Of a stretch of 64,000 bases of DNA, positions 34,961 through 43,263 are shown piece by piece. A program made the position numbers and the translations under genes. Under the pieces are notes generated by a model that was not told where the DNA came from, ran no database searches, and saw only the letters and a list, made by a program, of their open reading frames with translations. Position 1 is the first letter of the stretch, and every line of letters starts with the position of its first letter. The stretch covers positions 156,751-220,750 of the forward strand of contig NZ_JAKGSG010000025.1 in assembly GCF_021568775.1 (NCBI RefSeq), in the 5' to 3' direction. The stretch is from Antribacter soli. GTDB lineage: Bacteria; Actinomycetota; Actinomycetes; Actinomycetales; Cellulomonadaceae.

Positions 34961-35083
34961 CGCGCCTGCCTTTCCTGAAGCCGCGGTTCGACGCCGACCA
35001 TACCGGCGGCGATCCTCTCGGTCCGACGGCGGCACCGGTGGTGGGCCGGCGGCTCGCCCGCCGCCTGGGCTACGGTGCTGGTC

Positions 35084-35644
35084 GTGGACCTTCTCCCGTG
35101 GGCCGAGTACGCCGCACGCTTCCCGCGTCAGCGCCTGTCCGCCGGCGTCCTGCTCCACAGCGACGACGGGCGGGTGGTCCTGGTGGAGCCGACGTACAAG
35201 CCCGGCTGGGAGATCCCTGGCGGGGTCGTGGAGGCTGACGAGGCACCGTGGGCCGCGGCTGCCCGGGAGGTACGGGAGGAGCTCGGGCTGGAGCTCACGG
35301 TCGGCCGCCCGCTGGTGATCGACCACCTCACTGCCCAGGCAACGGCGGAGAGCATGCTGCCGAGCCTGCTCGCCGCCGGCCACATCACGCCTCAGGAGGC
35401 CGCCGACGCCACGGCGGCGCTCACAGCCGGCCTCTGCTGGATCTTCGAGGGCGGGCAGGTGACCGACGGCGACCTCGCACGGTTCACGCTCGACGACACG
35501 GAGCTCCGTTCCGCACGGCTGTGCCCTCCTGACGAGGTCCACCGTCTGGCCAAGCCGTCACTGGCCCGACGCGTCGCCTGCGCACTCGACGCCCAGCGAA
35601 CCGGGACCGGACCGCTGCTCTGCGAGAACGGCGTGACCGTCTGA
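35084..35644 (+). CDS. NUDIX hydrolase
   Basis: 186 aa. The Nudix box GX5EX7REUXEEXGU is complete as GGVVEADE, APWAAAA, then REVREELGLEL (residues about 47-71). It would hydrolyse a nucleoside diphosphate-linked compound. A helical insertion (residues about 85-115, LLAAGHITPQEAADATAAL) is unusual for small Nudix proteins. GTG 35084 is preceded by TACGGT at 7 nt; a GTG at 35075 is an alternative. Confidence 0.87.
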   Translation: MDLLPWAEYAARFPRQRLSAGVLLHSDDGRVVLVEPTYKPGWEIPGGVVEADEAPWAAAAREVREELGLELTVGRPLVIDHLTAQATAESMLPSLLAAGHITPQEAADATAALTAGLCWIFEGGQVTDGDLARFTLDDTELRSARLCPPDEVHRLAKPSLARRVACALDAQRTGTGPLLCENGVTV

Positions 35645-35796
35645 CCGGCACGCCGGGACCACGCGGGCTCGCGCTCGATCGTGCCCGGCCGCGGCCCCAC
35701 AGAATTTCCGTTGGTTCCCCCACGGCCGGCAAGGTCCGCCGGCGCATCCACCCTGCCCTGCAGCGGGTGGAAGGGCGTCTCCCGCGTCGGTGGACG

Positions 35797-36540
35797 TCAG
35801 ACTCGGCGTGCGAGCAGGCTGAACGTGTTGGGGACGCGTCCGTCCCAGGCGGCAGCACCGACGCCTGCTGGGAGCCAGAACGGCTCGGGGTGCTCCTCGA
35901 GGTGCTCGATCTCGAAGCCTGCACGTCGACATGTCATGACGATCGTCGCGAGCGTGTTCTGATGCTCCACGGCGCCATTGCCGGGGAACGTGTCGTTGAC
36001 GTGCGAGGGCGCAAAATAACCGCGATCCGCGCGAACTCGGATCTCATCGGCATCCCAGGCCCACAACGGCACGAGCGGATGCGCCTCGTAGACGTAGAAC
36101 CAGCCGCCTGCCCGGAGAAGGCGGTGCACCTCCGCGAAGAACGCTCGGAGGTCGGAGACCCAGATGAGCGCGCCCTTCCCGGTGTAGACCAGATCGGCGC
36201 TTGCACCGTCCAGCCCGCTCGCGGGCATGACCGCCCGCGTGTACCGGCACGGCACACCCAGCTCGTCGGCTCGGCGCTGCGCGCTCGAGACGGCCGCCTC
36301 GCTGTAGTCCAGTCCGTGCACGGAACGCGCCCCAAGACGCGCAAGAGCGATGTCGTCCAGCCCGTGGCCGCTCATCGGATGAACTACCTCGGCGCCGCCG
36401 ACGATCTCGCCAAGAGCGTCAACCTCGGCAGGGAAGAGCTCAGCGGTTCGTGCCCGCTCGAGGTGCTCGGCGTACTCGTGCTCGTACTTGCGCGAGGCGA
36501 TCGCCCACGCAGCCCGGGTCGGGTCACCAGTGACGTCCAT
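35797..36540 (-). CDS. Class I SAM-dependent methyltransferase
   Basis: 247 aa. SAM-binding elements: motif I is degenerate (VVHPMSGHGLDDIALARLGA at about 53-72, with SGHG in place of GxGxG), the acidic loop VHGLDYSEAAV, then LVYTGKGALIWVSDL and VHRLLRAGGWFYVYEAHP. The changed motif I is also seen in other members of this subgroup. Substrate unknown; distant similarity to small-molecule methyltransferases. It is divergent from the DGPF/ECF pair. Confidence 0.82.
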   Translation of the reverse strand: MDVTGDPTRAAWAIASRKYEHEYAEHLERARTAELFPAEVDALGEIVGGAEVVHPMSGHGLDDIALARLGARSVHGLDYSEAAVSSAQRRADELGVPCRYTRAVMPASGLDGASADLVYTGKGALIWVSDLRAFFAEVHRLLRAGGWFYVYEAHPLVPLWAWDADEIRVRADRGYFAPSHVNDTFPGNGAVEHQNTLATIVMTCRRAGFEIEHLEEHPEPFWLPAGVGAAAWDGRVPNTFSLLARRV

Positions 36541-36638
36541 CCGGCAACCCTGCCATCGTCGCCGCCATCCACCGAGTCCTTTTGCCGAAGCTCGGCATCG
36601 GGCCGACCCTGGACCTCCGAGCTCGATGAGTGATGACA

Positions 36639-36666
36639 TGTCGAGAAGCTCTGACCGGCTCCGCTC
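36639..36666 (+). promoter_or_regulatory. ECF-type promoter candidate for DGPF gene
   Basis: TGTCGA at 36639-36644 followed after a 17-nt spacer by CGCTC (36662-36666), 50 nt before the DGPF gene. TGTCGA is the reported -35 hallmark of ECF42 promoters, suggesting that the adjacent sigma factor controls this operon. Confidence 0.5.
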
Positions 36667-36717
36667 AGAAGGTGAAGGGGCCACGACAGGCGCGGCCCAC
36701 GACATCAGGAGACCACC

Positions 36718-37110
36718 ATGCCGAAGTACCTCCTCCTCAAGCACTACCGCGGCGGCCCTGCGCCCCACCGTCCCGTGCCCCCGATGGACCAGTGGGCCCC
36801 CGAGGACGTGGAGGCGCACATGGCCTTCCTCAAGCACGTCAGCGAGCTGCTCGAGGAGAACGGTGAGTTCGTCGACGCGCAGGCGCTCACGCCGGAGCGC
36901 ACCTGGGTGCGCTACGGCGGCCCGCATGCCGCGCCGGTCACCACCGACGGCCCGCTGCCCGAGACAAGCGATCTCGTGGCGGGCTGGTACATGATCGACG
37001 TCGAGTCGCACGAGCGCGCGGTCGAGCTCGCGGCCTACGTCTCCTCCGAGCCCGGCCCGGGCGGGAAGCCGCTGTACGAGTGGATCGACGTCCGGGAGGT
37101 CATGTCCTAG
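36718..37110 (+). CDS. YCII/DGPF domain protein
   Basis: 130 aa, ferredoxin-like YCII fold: MPKYLLLKHYRGG, then ERTWVRYGG, the DGPLPETSDLVAGWYMIDV segment that contains the DGP motif, and the conserved YEWIDVREVM end. DGPF proteins are the standard genomic partners of ECF42 sigma factors, here the next gene. Function unknown, perhaps a dimeric ligand-binding or isomerase-like protein. GGAG lies 10 nt before ATG. Confidence 0.9.
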   Translation: MPKYLLLKHYRGGPAPHRPVPPMDQWAPEDVEAHMAFLKHVSELLEENGEFVDAQALTPERTWVRYGGPHAAPVTTDGPLPETSDLVAGWYMIDVESHERAVELAAYVSSEPGPGGKPLYEWIDVREVMS

Positions 37111-37134
37111 GCGCCCTCGGACGACGGACCCGGC

Positions 37135-38325
37135 ATGATCGACGAGCCGACGCGACGGCTGGACGACGGTGCGCTGCGCGCCCTCGTCCCTCGGGTGCTC
37201 GCGGGCATGGTCCGGCGGGGCGAGGACTTCTATGCCGCCGAGGACGCGCTGCAGGAGGCGCTGCTGGAGGCGCTGCGGGTATGGCCCGAGCACCCGCCGC
37301 GCGACCCCCGCGCGTGGCTGGCGACGGTCGCGACCCGGCGGCTCGTCGACGCCCGCCGCAGCGAGGCCGCCCGGCACCGCCGGGAGGAGGCGACGTATTC
37401 CGAGCCGCGGCCCGCCGCCACCGAGGAGGGCGACGACGCGCTCTTCCTGCTCTTCTGCTGCTGCCACCCCGACCTCACGCCCGCCTCCCAGGTGGCGCTG
37501 ACCCTGCGCGCCGTCGGCGGCCTCACCACCCGGGAGATCGCCGACGCCTTCTACGTGCCGGAGGCGACGATGGCGCAGCGGATCAGCCGGGCCAAACGCG
37601 CCCTGCAGGGGCGTCGCCTGGACCAGCCCGGCGACCTCGCCGTCGTGCTGCGCGTGCTCTACCTCGTCTACGCGGCCGGCCACGCGGGCCGGGTGGACCT
37701 GGCCGGCGAGGCGATCCGGCTCGCCCGCCAGCTCACCCTCGCCACCGAGGAACCGGAGGCGCGAGGCCTGCTCGCGCTGATGCTCCTCAACCACGCCCGC
37801 CTCCCGGCGCGACTCGACCCAGAGGGTCGCATCGTCACGCTCGACCGACAGGAGCGCGGCCTGTGGGACACCCGCGAGATCGCCGAGGGCGTACGCGTCC
37901 TGCAGTCGGCGCTGGCCGTCCAGCGCCCCGGCCGCTACCAGGTCGAGGCCGCCATCGCCGCCCTCCACGACGACGCGGCACGCGCCGAGGAGACCGACTG
38001 GCCGCAGATCCTCGCCTGGTACGACGACCTCGTCGCCCTCACCGACGACCCGGTGCGGCAAGACCCCGCCGCGGTGCTCGGGCGTGCGGTCGCGGTCGGC
38101 CACATGCTCGGCGCCGCCGCAGGGCTGCGTGAGACCGACCGGCTGCGCGAGGTGCTCGGCGAGCGGCACCGGTGGCACGCCGTCCGCGGCTACCTGCACG
38201 AGCTCGGCGGCGACCTCCCTGCCGCCGCCACGGCGTACGCGGATGCCGCCCGCCGGGCCACGGAGGTCGCCGAGCGTGACCACCTGGTCCGTCAGGCCGC
38301 CCGCGCGCGGGCCGCCGAGCCATGA
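37135..38325 (+). CDS. ECF sigma factor, ECF42 group (C-terminal extension)
   Basis: 396 aa. Sigma region 2 covers residues about 20-85 (FYAAEDALQEALLEAL, PRAWLATVATRRLVDARRSE), and region 4 about 115-170 (LTLRAVGGLTTREIADAFYVPEATMAQRISRAKRAL). A 220-residue C-terminal helical extension (DUF6596/TPR-like; LLALMLLNHARLPARLDPEG) is typical of ECF42 and is needed for activity in characterised members; no anti-sigma factor gene is present, as expected for this group. Directly follows the DGPF gene. Confidence 0.9.
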   Translation: MIDEPTRRLDDGALRALVPRVLAGMVRRGEDFYAAEDALQEALLEALRVWPEHPPRDPRAWLATVATRRLVDARRSEAARHRREEATYSEPRPAATEEGDDALFLLFCCCHPDLTPASQVALTLRAVGGLTTREIADAFYVPEATMAQRISRAKRALQGRRLDQPGDLAVVLRVLYLVYAAGHAGRVDLAGEAIRLARQLTLATEEPEARGLLALMLLNHARLPARLDPEGRIVTLDRQERGLWDTREIAEGVRVLQSALAVQRPGRYQVEAAIAALHDDAARAEETDWPQILAWYDDLVALTDDPVRQDPAAVLGRAVAVGHMLGAAAGLRETDRLREVLGERHRWHAVRGYLHELGGDLPAAATAYADAARRATEVAERDHLVRQAARARAAEP

Positions 38326-38403
38326 GGAAGTCGGCGCACTGGACGCCCGCCGTAGGCTCCCACGCGGAAGAAGCACGATCGATCGGGCGAGCCAGGAGCA
38401 GGC

Positions 38404-39354
38404 ATGAGCACCAGCGGTGAGCGGGCACCCGGAAAGGGGCGTGTCGTCGTGGTCGGGTCGGCCAACGTCGACCTGGTCGTCGACGTGCCGCGGCACCCGC
38501 GCGGTGGCGAGACGGTCCTCGGCGGAGAGCTGCGCCGGACTCCCGGCGGCAAGGGGGCGAACCAGGCCGCCGGAGCCGCACGCGCGGGCGGCGCCGACAC
38601 CGTCCTGGTCGCGGCACTCGGGCGCGACGACGGCGCGGAGCTCCTCCTGCGTTCGCTCGGCGAAGCAGGGGTGCACACGACCGGTGTGCGCCGCGTCGGC
38701 GCCCCGACCGGCACCGCCCTCATCACGGTGTCTCCTGACGGGGAGAACGCGATCGTCGTCGCCCCGGGTGCGAACGACCACCTGTCGGTCGACGACGGCG
38801 CGCGCGAGCTGATCGCCACCGCTGACGTGGTCCTCGCTCAGCTCGAGATCCCGCTCGAGACCGTGGTCGCCGCAGCCGAGGCGCGCCGGCCCGGCGCCAC
38901 GTTCGTCCTCAACGCGGCGCCGTCGCGCGAGCTGCCCGAGTCGCTGTGGCGCGCGGTCGACGTCCTCGTCGTCAACGAGCACGAAGCGGCTGACCTCGCC
39001 GGACGGCAGGGGGGAGCTCCCCCGGACGAGCCCGCGGACCTCGCGAGGGCACTGCTCTCGCGGGTGCCTGAGGTCGTCGTGACGCTCGGCGGCGACGGGG
39101 CGCTCGTGGCGGGCCGCGGCCGCCGGGACGTCCGTGTCCCGGGGATCGCGGTCGACGTCGTCGACACCACTGCGGCCGGCGACACGTTCTGCGGCGTGCT
39201 CGCCGCCGAGATCGCACACGGTGCAGACCTGGCGGACGCGGCCCGGACGGCGGGGGTCGCCGGCGCGCTCGCCGTGACCCGGGCGGGCGCGCAGGAGGCG
39301 GTCCCCGACCGCGAGGAGGTGCTCGCGGCGATCCGTCGCGAGGAGGAGCGGTGA
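38404..39354 (+). CDS. rbsK: Ribokinase
   Basis: 316 aa, PfkB fold. It phosphorylates D-ribose to ribose 5-phosphate. Signature 1 is TPGGKGANQAAGAARAGG (residues about 47-64). The anion hole and catalytic base lie in VDTTAAGDTFCGVL with Asp260. AGGAG 5 nt before the ATG. No ribose transporter is adjacent, so another PfkB sugar or nucleoside substrate is possible. Confidence 0.88.
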   Translation: MSTSGERAPGKGRVVVVGSANVDLVVDVPRHPRGGETVLGGELRRTPGGKGANQAAGAARAGGADTVLVAALGRDDGAELLLRSLGEAGVHTTGVRRVGAPTGTALITVSPDGENAIVVAPGANDHLSVDDGARELIATADVVLAQLEIPLETVVAAAEARRPGATFVLNAAPSRELPESLWRAVDVLVVNEHEAADLAGRQGGAPPDEPADLARALLSRVPEVVVTLGGDGALVAGRGRRDVRVPGIAVDVVDTTAAGDTFCGVLAAEIAHGADLADAARTAGVAGALAVTRAGAQEAVPDREEVLAAIRREEER

Positions 39355-39419
39355 GCGGGCGAGATTCATGCCCGCTGCTGCCTTGACCGGTGTGCTCGCC
39401 CGCTGAGGCGTCATCATGT

Positions 39420-39436
39420 CCAGTAGCACCTACTGG
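39420..39436. promoter_or_regulatory. Inverted repeat upstream of EF-G-like gene
   Basis: CCAGTAG and CTACTGG around CAC, 11 nt before the ATG and just ahead of the GGGAGG ribosome site. It could be an operator or a hairpin that modulates ribosome access. Confidence 0.4.
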
Positions 39437-39447
39437 CGGGAGGCCTC

Positions 39448-41523
39448 ATGGACGCGGCACCGACCCCGACCCACCGGACCGTCGCCGTCGTCGGCGCGTC
39501 CGGCGCGGGCAAGACGACGCTCACCGAGGCGCTGCTGCACCGCGCCGGCGCGATCCCCCGCGCGGGCCGCGTGGAGGACGGCAGCACGGTGACCGACCAC
39601 GAGCCCGAGGAGGCAGCCCGAGGCATCTCGCTCGGCCTCGCGCTCGGGACGCTCACCTGGACGTGTCCCGACGGCACCGTGAGCACCCTGACGCTGGCCG
39701 ACGCGCCGGGCCACCCGGACTTCGCGGGCGCCGTCGACACGGCCCTGTCGGTCGCGGACCTCGCGCTCGTCGTCGTCAGCGCGGTCGACGGCGTGCAGCC
39801 CGGCACCTGGACCGCGTGGGCGACCGCCGAGGCGCTCGGCGTGCCGCGCCTCGTCGTCGTGACCCAGGAGGACCGGGCCCGCGCCGACTTCCGGCGCGTG
39901 CTCGCCGAGCTGCGCGAGGCCTTCGGCGAGCACCTGTGGCCCATCGAGCTGCCGCTCGGCGAGGAGCAGTCCTTCAGCTCCATCGCCGACGTGCTCAGCG
40001 AGCACGCCCTCGTCTACGACGACGCCGGCCGGCACCACGACGAGGACCTGCCCGCCGAGGTCGTCGACGAGGAGCACGGGATGCACGTCGACGTGACCGA
40101 GGAGCTCGTGTCGCACGACGACGAGCAGCTCGACGCGTACCTGTCGGGCCAGGAGCCGGCGGCGGCGGACCTCGAGCGCACGCTCGCACGCGAGGTCGCC
40201 GCGGGCGAGGCGGTGCCCGTCGTCGTCGCGTCCGGGGTGACCGCCACGGGCGTCGACCGCCTCGCCGACCTGCTGTGCGAGCTCGCGCCCGCACCGAGCG
40301 CGCATGACAGCCGCATCGTCCTGGGCGGCGGCGCCGACGCCGCCGCCGAAGACGGCGGACGCGTGCTCGCGGTGGCCGCCGACCCGTCGGGCGAGCCGCT
40401 CGTGCACGTCTTCCGCACCGTGGCCGACGCCTACGTGGGTCAGGTCTCGATGCTCAAGGTGCTCTCGGGCGTCGTGCGCACCTCCGACCGCCTGCGCAAC
40501 GCGACCACGGGCGCCGACGAGCGCCTGCACGGCCTGTTCCGGCTGCAGGGCAAGGAGCACCTTCCGGTGGACCAGCTGTTCGCGGGCGAGGTGGGGGCCG
40601 TGGCCAAGCTGGGCGGCTCGCCGTCGGGCACGCTGCTCTGGTCGCGGTCGTCGGGGCAGGCGCGACCCTTCCTTCCGCCGACGCGCCAGCCCGTCTATGC
40701 CGCGACGCTCGTGCCGGCGTCGCAGTCGGACGACGAGCGCATGTCGACGGCGCTCGCCCGGCTCGTCGCCGAGGACCGGACGCTCGTCGTCGACCGGGTG
40801 GGCGATGCGACCGTGCTGCGCGGCCTCGGCGACACGCACCTCGCCGTCGCGGTCGAGCGGCTCGCGCGCGTGTTCGGCGTCCACGTCGAGACCGGGCCGG
40901 TGCCCGTCGCCTACCGGGAGACGATCGCTCGGCCCACGCAGGCCGAGGGCAAGGTCAAGAAGCAGTCCGGCGGGCACGGCCAGTTCGCCGTCGTGCAGCT
41001 GCGGGTCGGGCCGCTGCACGAGGGCGGGTTCGAGTTCGTCGACTCGGTGGTCGGCGGTGCGGTGCCCCGGCAGTACATCTCGGCCGTCGAGCACGGCGCG
41101 CGCGACGCCATGGCCGCCGGAGGGCCGCAGGGACACCCGGTCGTCGACCTGCGCGTCGAGGTGTACGACGGCAAGGCGCACTCGGTGGACTCCTCCGACA
41201 TGGCGTTCCGCACCGCGGCGGCCACCGGCGTCAAGGCGGCCCTCGCCGAGGCCGGGACGGTGCTGCTCGAGCCCCTGGCGACCGTGACCGTGACCGTCCC
41301 GCCCGAGCACCAGGGTGCGGTGCTCACCGACCTGTCGGGACGGCGCGGACGCTTCTCCACGACCGAGCTGGCCGACGACGGCCGTGCGCGCGTCGTCGCG
41401 ACCGTGCCGGAGGCGGAGCTCGGCCGCTACGTCCTCGACCTGCGGTCGCTGACGGGAGGCCGTGCCGATCTCACGATCCAGCCCGCCGGCTATGAGCGGG
41501 CGCCGGGCGTCGCACGGGAGTGA
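39448..41523 (+). CDS. Elongation factor G-like GTPase (EF-G2 type)
   Basis: 691 aa with the EF-G domain order: GTPase (residues about 8-270; P-loop VGASGAGKTT, DAPGH as G3), domain II (VFRTVADAYVGQVSMLKVLSG), then domains III-V (KVKKQSGGHGQFAVVQL, VVGGAVPRQYISAVEHG, SGRRGRFSTTE). The G4 motif, NKxD in canonical EF-G, reads VTQEDRA, so guanine specificity or GTPase activity may be altered. The insertion with many acids around 185-235 is unlike FusA. Actinobacterial EF-G2 proteins lack essential translocase function; their role is unclear. Confidence 0.88.
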   Translation: MDAAPTPTHRTVAVVGASGAGKTTLTEALLHRAGAIPRAGRVEDGSTVTDHEPEEAARGISLGLALGTLTWTCPDGTVSTLTLADAPGHPDFAGAVDTALSVADLALVVVSAVDGVQPGTWTAWATAEALGVPRLVVVTQEDRARADFRRVLAELREAFGEHLWPIELPLGEEQSFSSIADVLSEHALVYDDAGRHHDEDLPAEVVDEEHGMHVDVTEELVSHDDEQLDAYLSGQEPAAADLERTLAREVAAGEAVPVVVASGVTATGVDRLADLLCELAPAPSAHDSRIVLGGGADAAAEDGGRVLAVAADPSGEPLVHVFRTVADAYVGQVSMLKVLSGVVRTSDRLRNATTGADERLHGLFRLQGKEHLPVDQLFAGEVGAVAKLGGSPSGTLLWSRSSGQARPFLPPTRQPVYAATLVPASQSDDERMSTALARLVAEDRTLVVDRVGDATVLRGLGDTHLAVAVERLARVFGVHVETGPVPVAYRETIARPTQAEGKVKKQSGGHGQFAVVQLRVGPLHEGGFEFVDSVVGGAVPRQYISAVEHGARDAMAAGGPQGHPVVDLRVEVYDGKAHSVDSSDMAFRTAAATGVKAALAEAGTVLLEPLATVTVTVPPEHQGAVLTDLSGRRGRFSTTELADDGRARVVATVPEAELGRYVLDLRSLTGGRADLTIQPAGYERAPGVARE

Positions 41524-41548
41524 ACCCGGCCGCGCCCGGGGCTGACGG

Positions 41549-41953
41549 TCAGCGGCTGAGCTCGATGAGCGCGAGCAGAGCCCGGCCGTAGGCCTCGGCG
41601 GGCTCCGGGTCGGCAAAGGCGCGAGGCCGGCCGCGGAGCTCGACCTCGACCTCGTAGGCGCCGTCCGTGCGGCGCAGGGCGCGGAAGCTCGCGCGCAAGA
41701 GGGTGCGCAGCTGGTCCTCGCGCGGCAGCCAGAGGGCGTCCTCGATCGCGACCGAGTCCAGCGCCCACTCGGTGGTCCCGTTGAAGCCGAGGATCGTGCC
41801 CGTCGGGTACTCGTGCGCCTCGATGGTCATCGTGCTCACGGTGAAGACGTCGCTCGCGAGCTCGGGCGCCTCGATGCGGAACCGGTCGCCGTCGACCGGG
41901 TTCCAGACCAGGCCGGCGTCTCGCAGCTTCGCGGCAAGCTCGGTAGAGATCAC
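41549..41953 (-). CDS. Conserved hypothetical protein
   Basis: 134 aa, soluble, no recognised catalytic motif. The conserved core is FNGTTEWALDSV, followed by LWLPREDQLRTLL, a pattern shared by short actinobacterial proteins of unknown role. The GTG at 41953 is preceded by GACAAT at 6 nt (leaderless, identical spacing to the response regulator gene). A GTG at 41971 is an alternative. Convergent with the EF-G-like gene. Confidence 0.7.
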   Translation of the reverse strand: MISTELAAKLRDAGLVWNPVDGDRFRIEAPELASDVFTVSTMTIEAHEYPTGTILGFNGTTEWALDSVAIEDALWLPREDQLRTLLRASFRALRRTDGAYEVEVELRGRPRAFADPEPAEAYGRALLALIELSR

Positions 41954-42116
41954 CGACCCATTGTCGGGCACAGGAGTGCGCTCGCCTGTTCGTCGCTCTC
42001 ACCAGGAAGAACGTCTCCGGTGGTGCGCCGAGGTGAGCCCCGGGGTCGCGTCGAGGTCCAGGGTGGCGGCGCCGCCGCCGGCAGCAGGACGGCTCGAGGC
42101 CGGTGCGGCCCAACCC

Positions 42117-42126
42117 ACGTTAACGT
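42117..42126. promoter_or_regulatory. Palindromic operator candidate ACGTTAACGT
   Basis: A perfect 10-bp palindrome about 34 bp upstream of the proposed -35 box, of the LacI/ROK operator style. The core ACGTTAAC recurs upstream of the alginate-lyase-like gene (about 29332-29339). Confidence 0.4.
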
Positions 42127-42159
42127 AAACATCGTGACCGTTTCGTGACCTCAGGCCTC

Positions 42160-42187
42160 TTGCGTGGATTTCATCGACGGTTAGGTT
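42160..42187 (+). promoter_or_regulatory. Promoter candidate of sugar ABC operon
   Basis: TTGCGT (42160-42165), 16-nt spacer, TAGGTT (42182-42187). It would give a leader of about 65 nt before the GTG at 42259. Confidence 0.4.
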
Positions 42188-42258
42188 TAGGCGCGAAACA
42201 ACCTGGCGGCGCCGGCAACGAGGCTCGGCGCCCGACCGCAGAGAGGCGGAGGCTTGCA

Positions 42259-43248
42259 GTGGTGACGCAGACGAGCGTTGGGCGGCACGAAGCCTTGCCG
42301 ACAGGGAGTGGGAAGGCCGTGCCGACGAAGAGTCGGAAGCCGCTGCTGAGAAGGATCGGCGACAACAGGACGCTGCTCCTCATGTGCCTTCCGGCCCTCG
42401 CGTTCTTCATCGTCTTCAGCTACGCCCCGCTCCCCGGGGCGTGGATCGCGTTCACGAACTTCAACTACCGGGACGGGATCTTCGGGAGCCCCTTCGTCGG
42501 GTTCAGGAACTTCGAGTTCCTCATCAAGTCCGGGCAGCTGTGGCTCCTCACGAAGAACACGATCCTCTACAACGTGGCCTTCATCATCCTGGGGAACATC
42601 CTCCAGATCGCGCTGGCCATCATGCTGAACGAGATCCGGTCGAAGTACTTCAAGAAGATCAGCCAGGCTGTCATGTTCTTGCCGTACTTCATCTCCGTCG
42701 TCCTCATCGGCGTCATCGCCTTCAACCTGCTGAACTACGACACCGGCGCACTCAACGCGCTCATCCAGCAGACCGGCGGGGACCCGATCAAGATCTACAG
42801 CATCGCCGGCGCCTGGCCGATCATCATCATCATCTGCCACCTCTGGCAGAGCACCGGGTACGGATCCATCGTCTACTTCGCCGCGATCATGGGCATCGAC
42901 AACTCCCTGTTCGAGGCGGCCGCGATCGACGGGGCGTCTGCCTGGCAGCGGATCCGGTACGTCATCCTCCCGAGCCTGAAGCCCACGTTCATCATTCTTC
43001 TCCTGTTCTCGCTGGGCGGGATCATGAAGGGTAACTTCGGGCTGTTCTGGAACCTCGTCGGAAACAATGCGGCCCTCTTCCAGACGACGGACATCATCGA
43101 GACCTCCGTGTACCGGATGATCATTTCTCAGAACAATTTCACGTCATCCACAGCGGTCGGGCTGTACCAGTCCCTGTTCGGGTTCGCGCTCGTCATGCTG
43201 TGCAACTGGATAGTACGAAGGATCAACGAAGACTATGCGTTGTTCTGA
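42259..43248 (+). CDS. Carbohydrate ABC transporter permease (LplB type)
   Basis: 329 aa with six membrane helices from about residue 40. The cytoplasmic EAA loop is FEAAAIDGASAWQRIRYVILPSLKP. The LplB/YtcQ-system branch is recognised from YAPLPGAWIAFTNFNYRDGIFGSPFVG and the MKGNFGLFWNLVG region. The GTG at 42259 was chosen because GGAGG lies 6 nt upstream; the frame is open to 42145. First gene of permease-permease-binding protein-YesL-GH35-ROK. Confidence 0.9.
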   Translation: MVTQTSVGRHEALPTGSGKAVPTKSRKPLLRRIGDNRTLLLMCLPALAFFIVFSYAPLPGAWIAFTNFNYRDGIFGSPFVGFRNFEFLIKSGQLWLLTKNTILYNVAFIILGNILQIALAIMLNEIRSKYFKKISQAVMFLPYFISVVLIGVIAFNLLNYDTGALNALIQQTGGDPIKIYSIAGAWPIIIIICHLWQSTGYGSIVYFAAIMGIDNSLFEAAAIDGASAWQRIRYVILPSLKPTFIILLLFSLGGIMKGNFGLFWNLVGNNAALFQTTDIIETSVYRMIISQNNFTSSTAVGLYQSLFGFALVMLCNWIVRRINEDYALF

Positions 43249-43263
43249 CACGAAGGGTTCGAG

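Larger units (their letters stand above)
41954..42258. other. 305-bp regulatory region upstream of sugar ABC operon
   Basis: No gene is evident. The right half becomes AT-richer and holds the palindrome ACGTTAACGT (42117-42126) and a promoter-like pair (42160-42187). Left half is featureless GC-rich sequence. Confidence 0.6.

Noticed and set aside
35797-39429. A 1210-codon minus-strand frame spanning the methyltransferase, DGPF, ECF and ribokinase genes.
   Set aside because: Only the last 247 codons are a real protein (the methyltransferase); the rest is the shadow of plus-strand genes.
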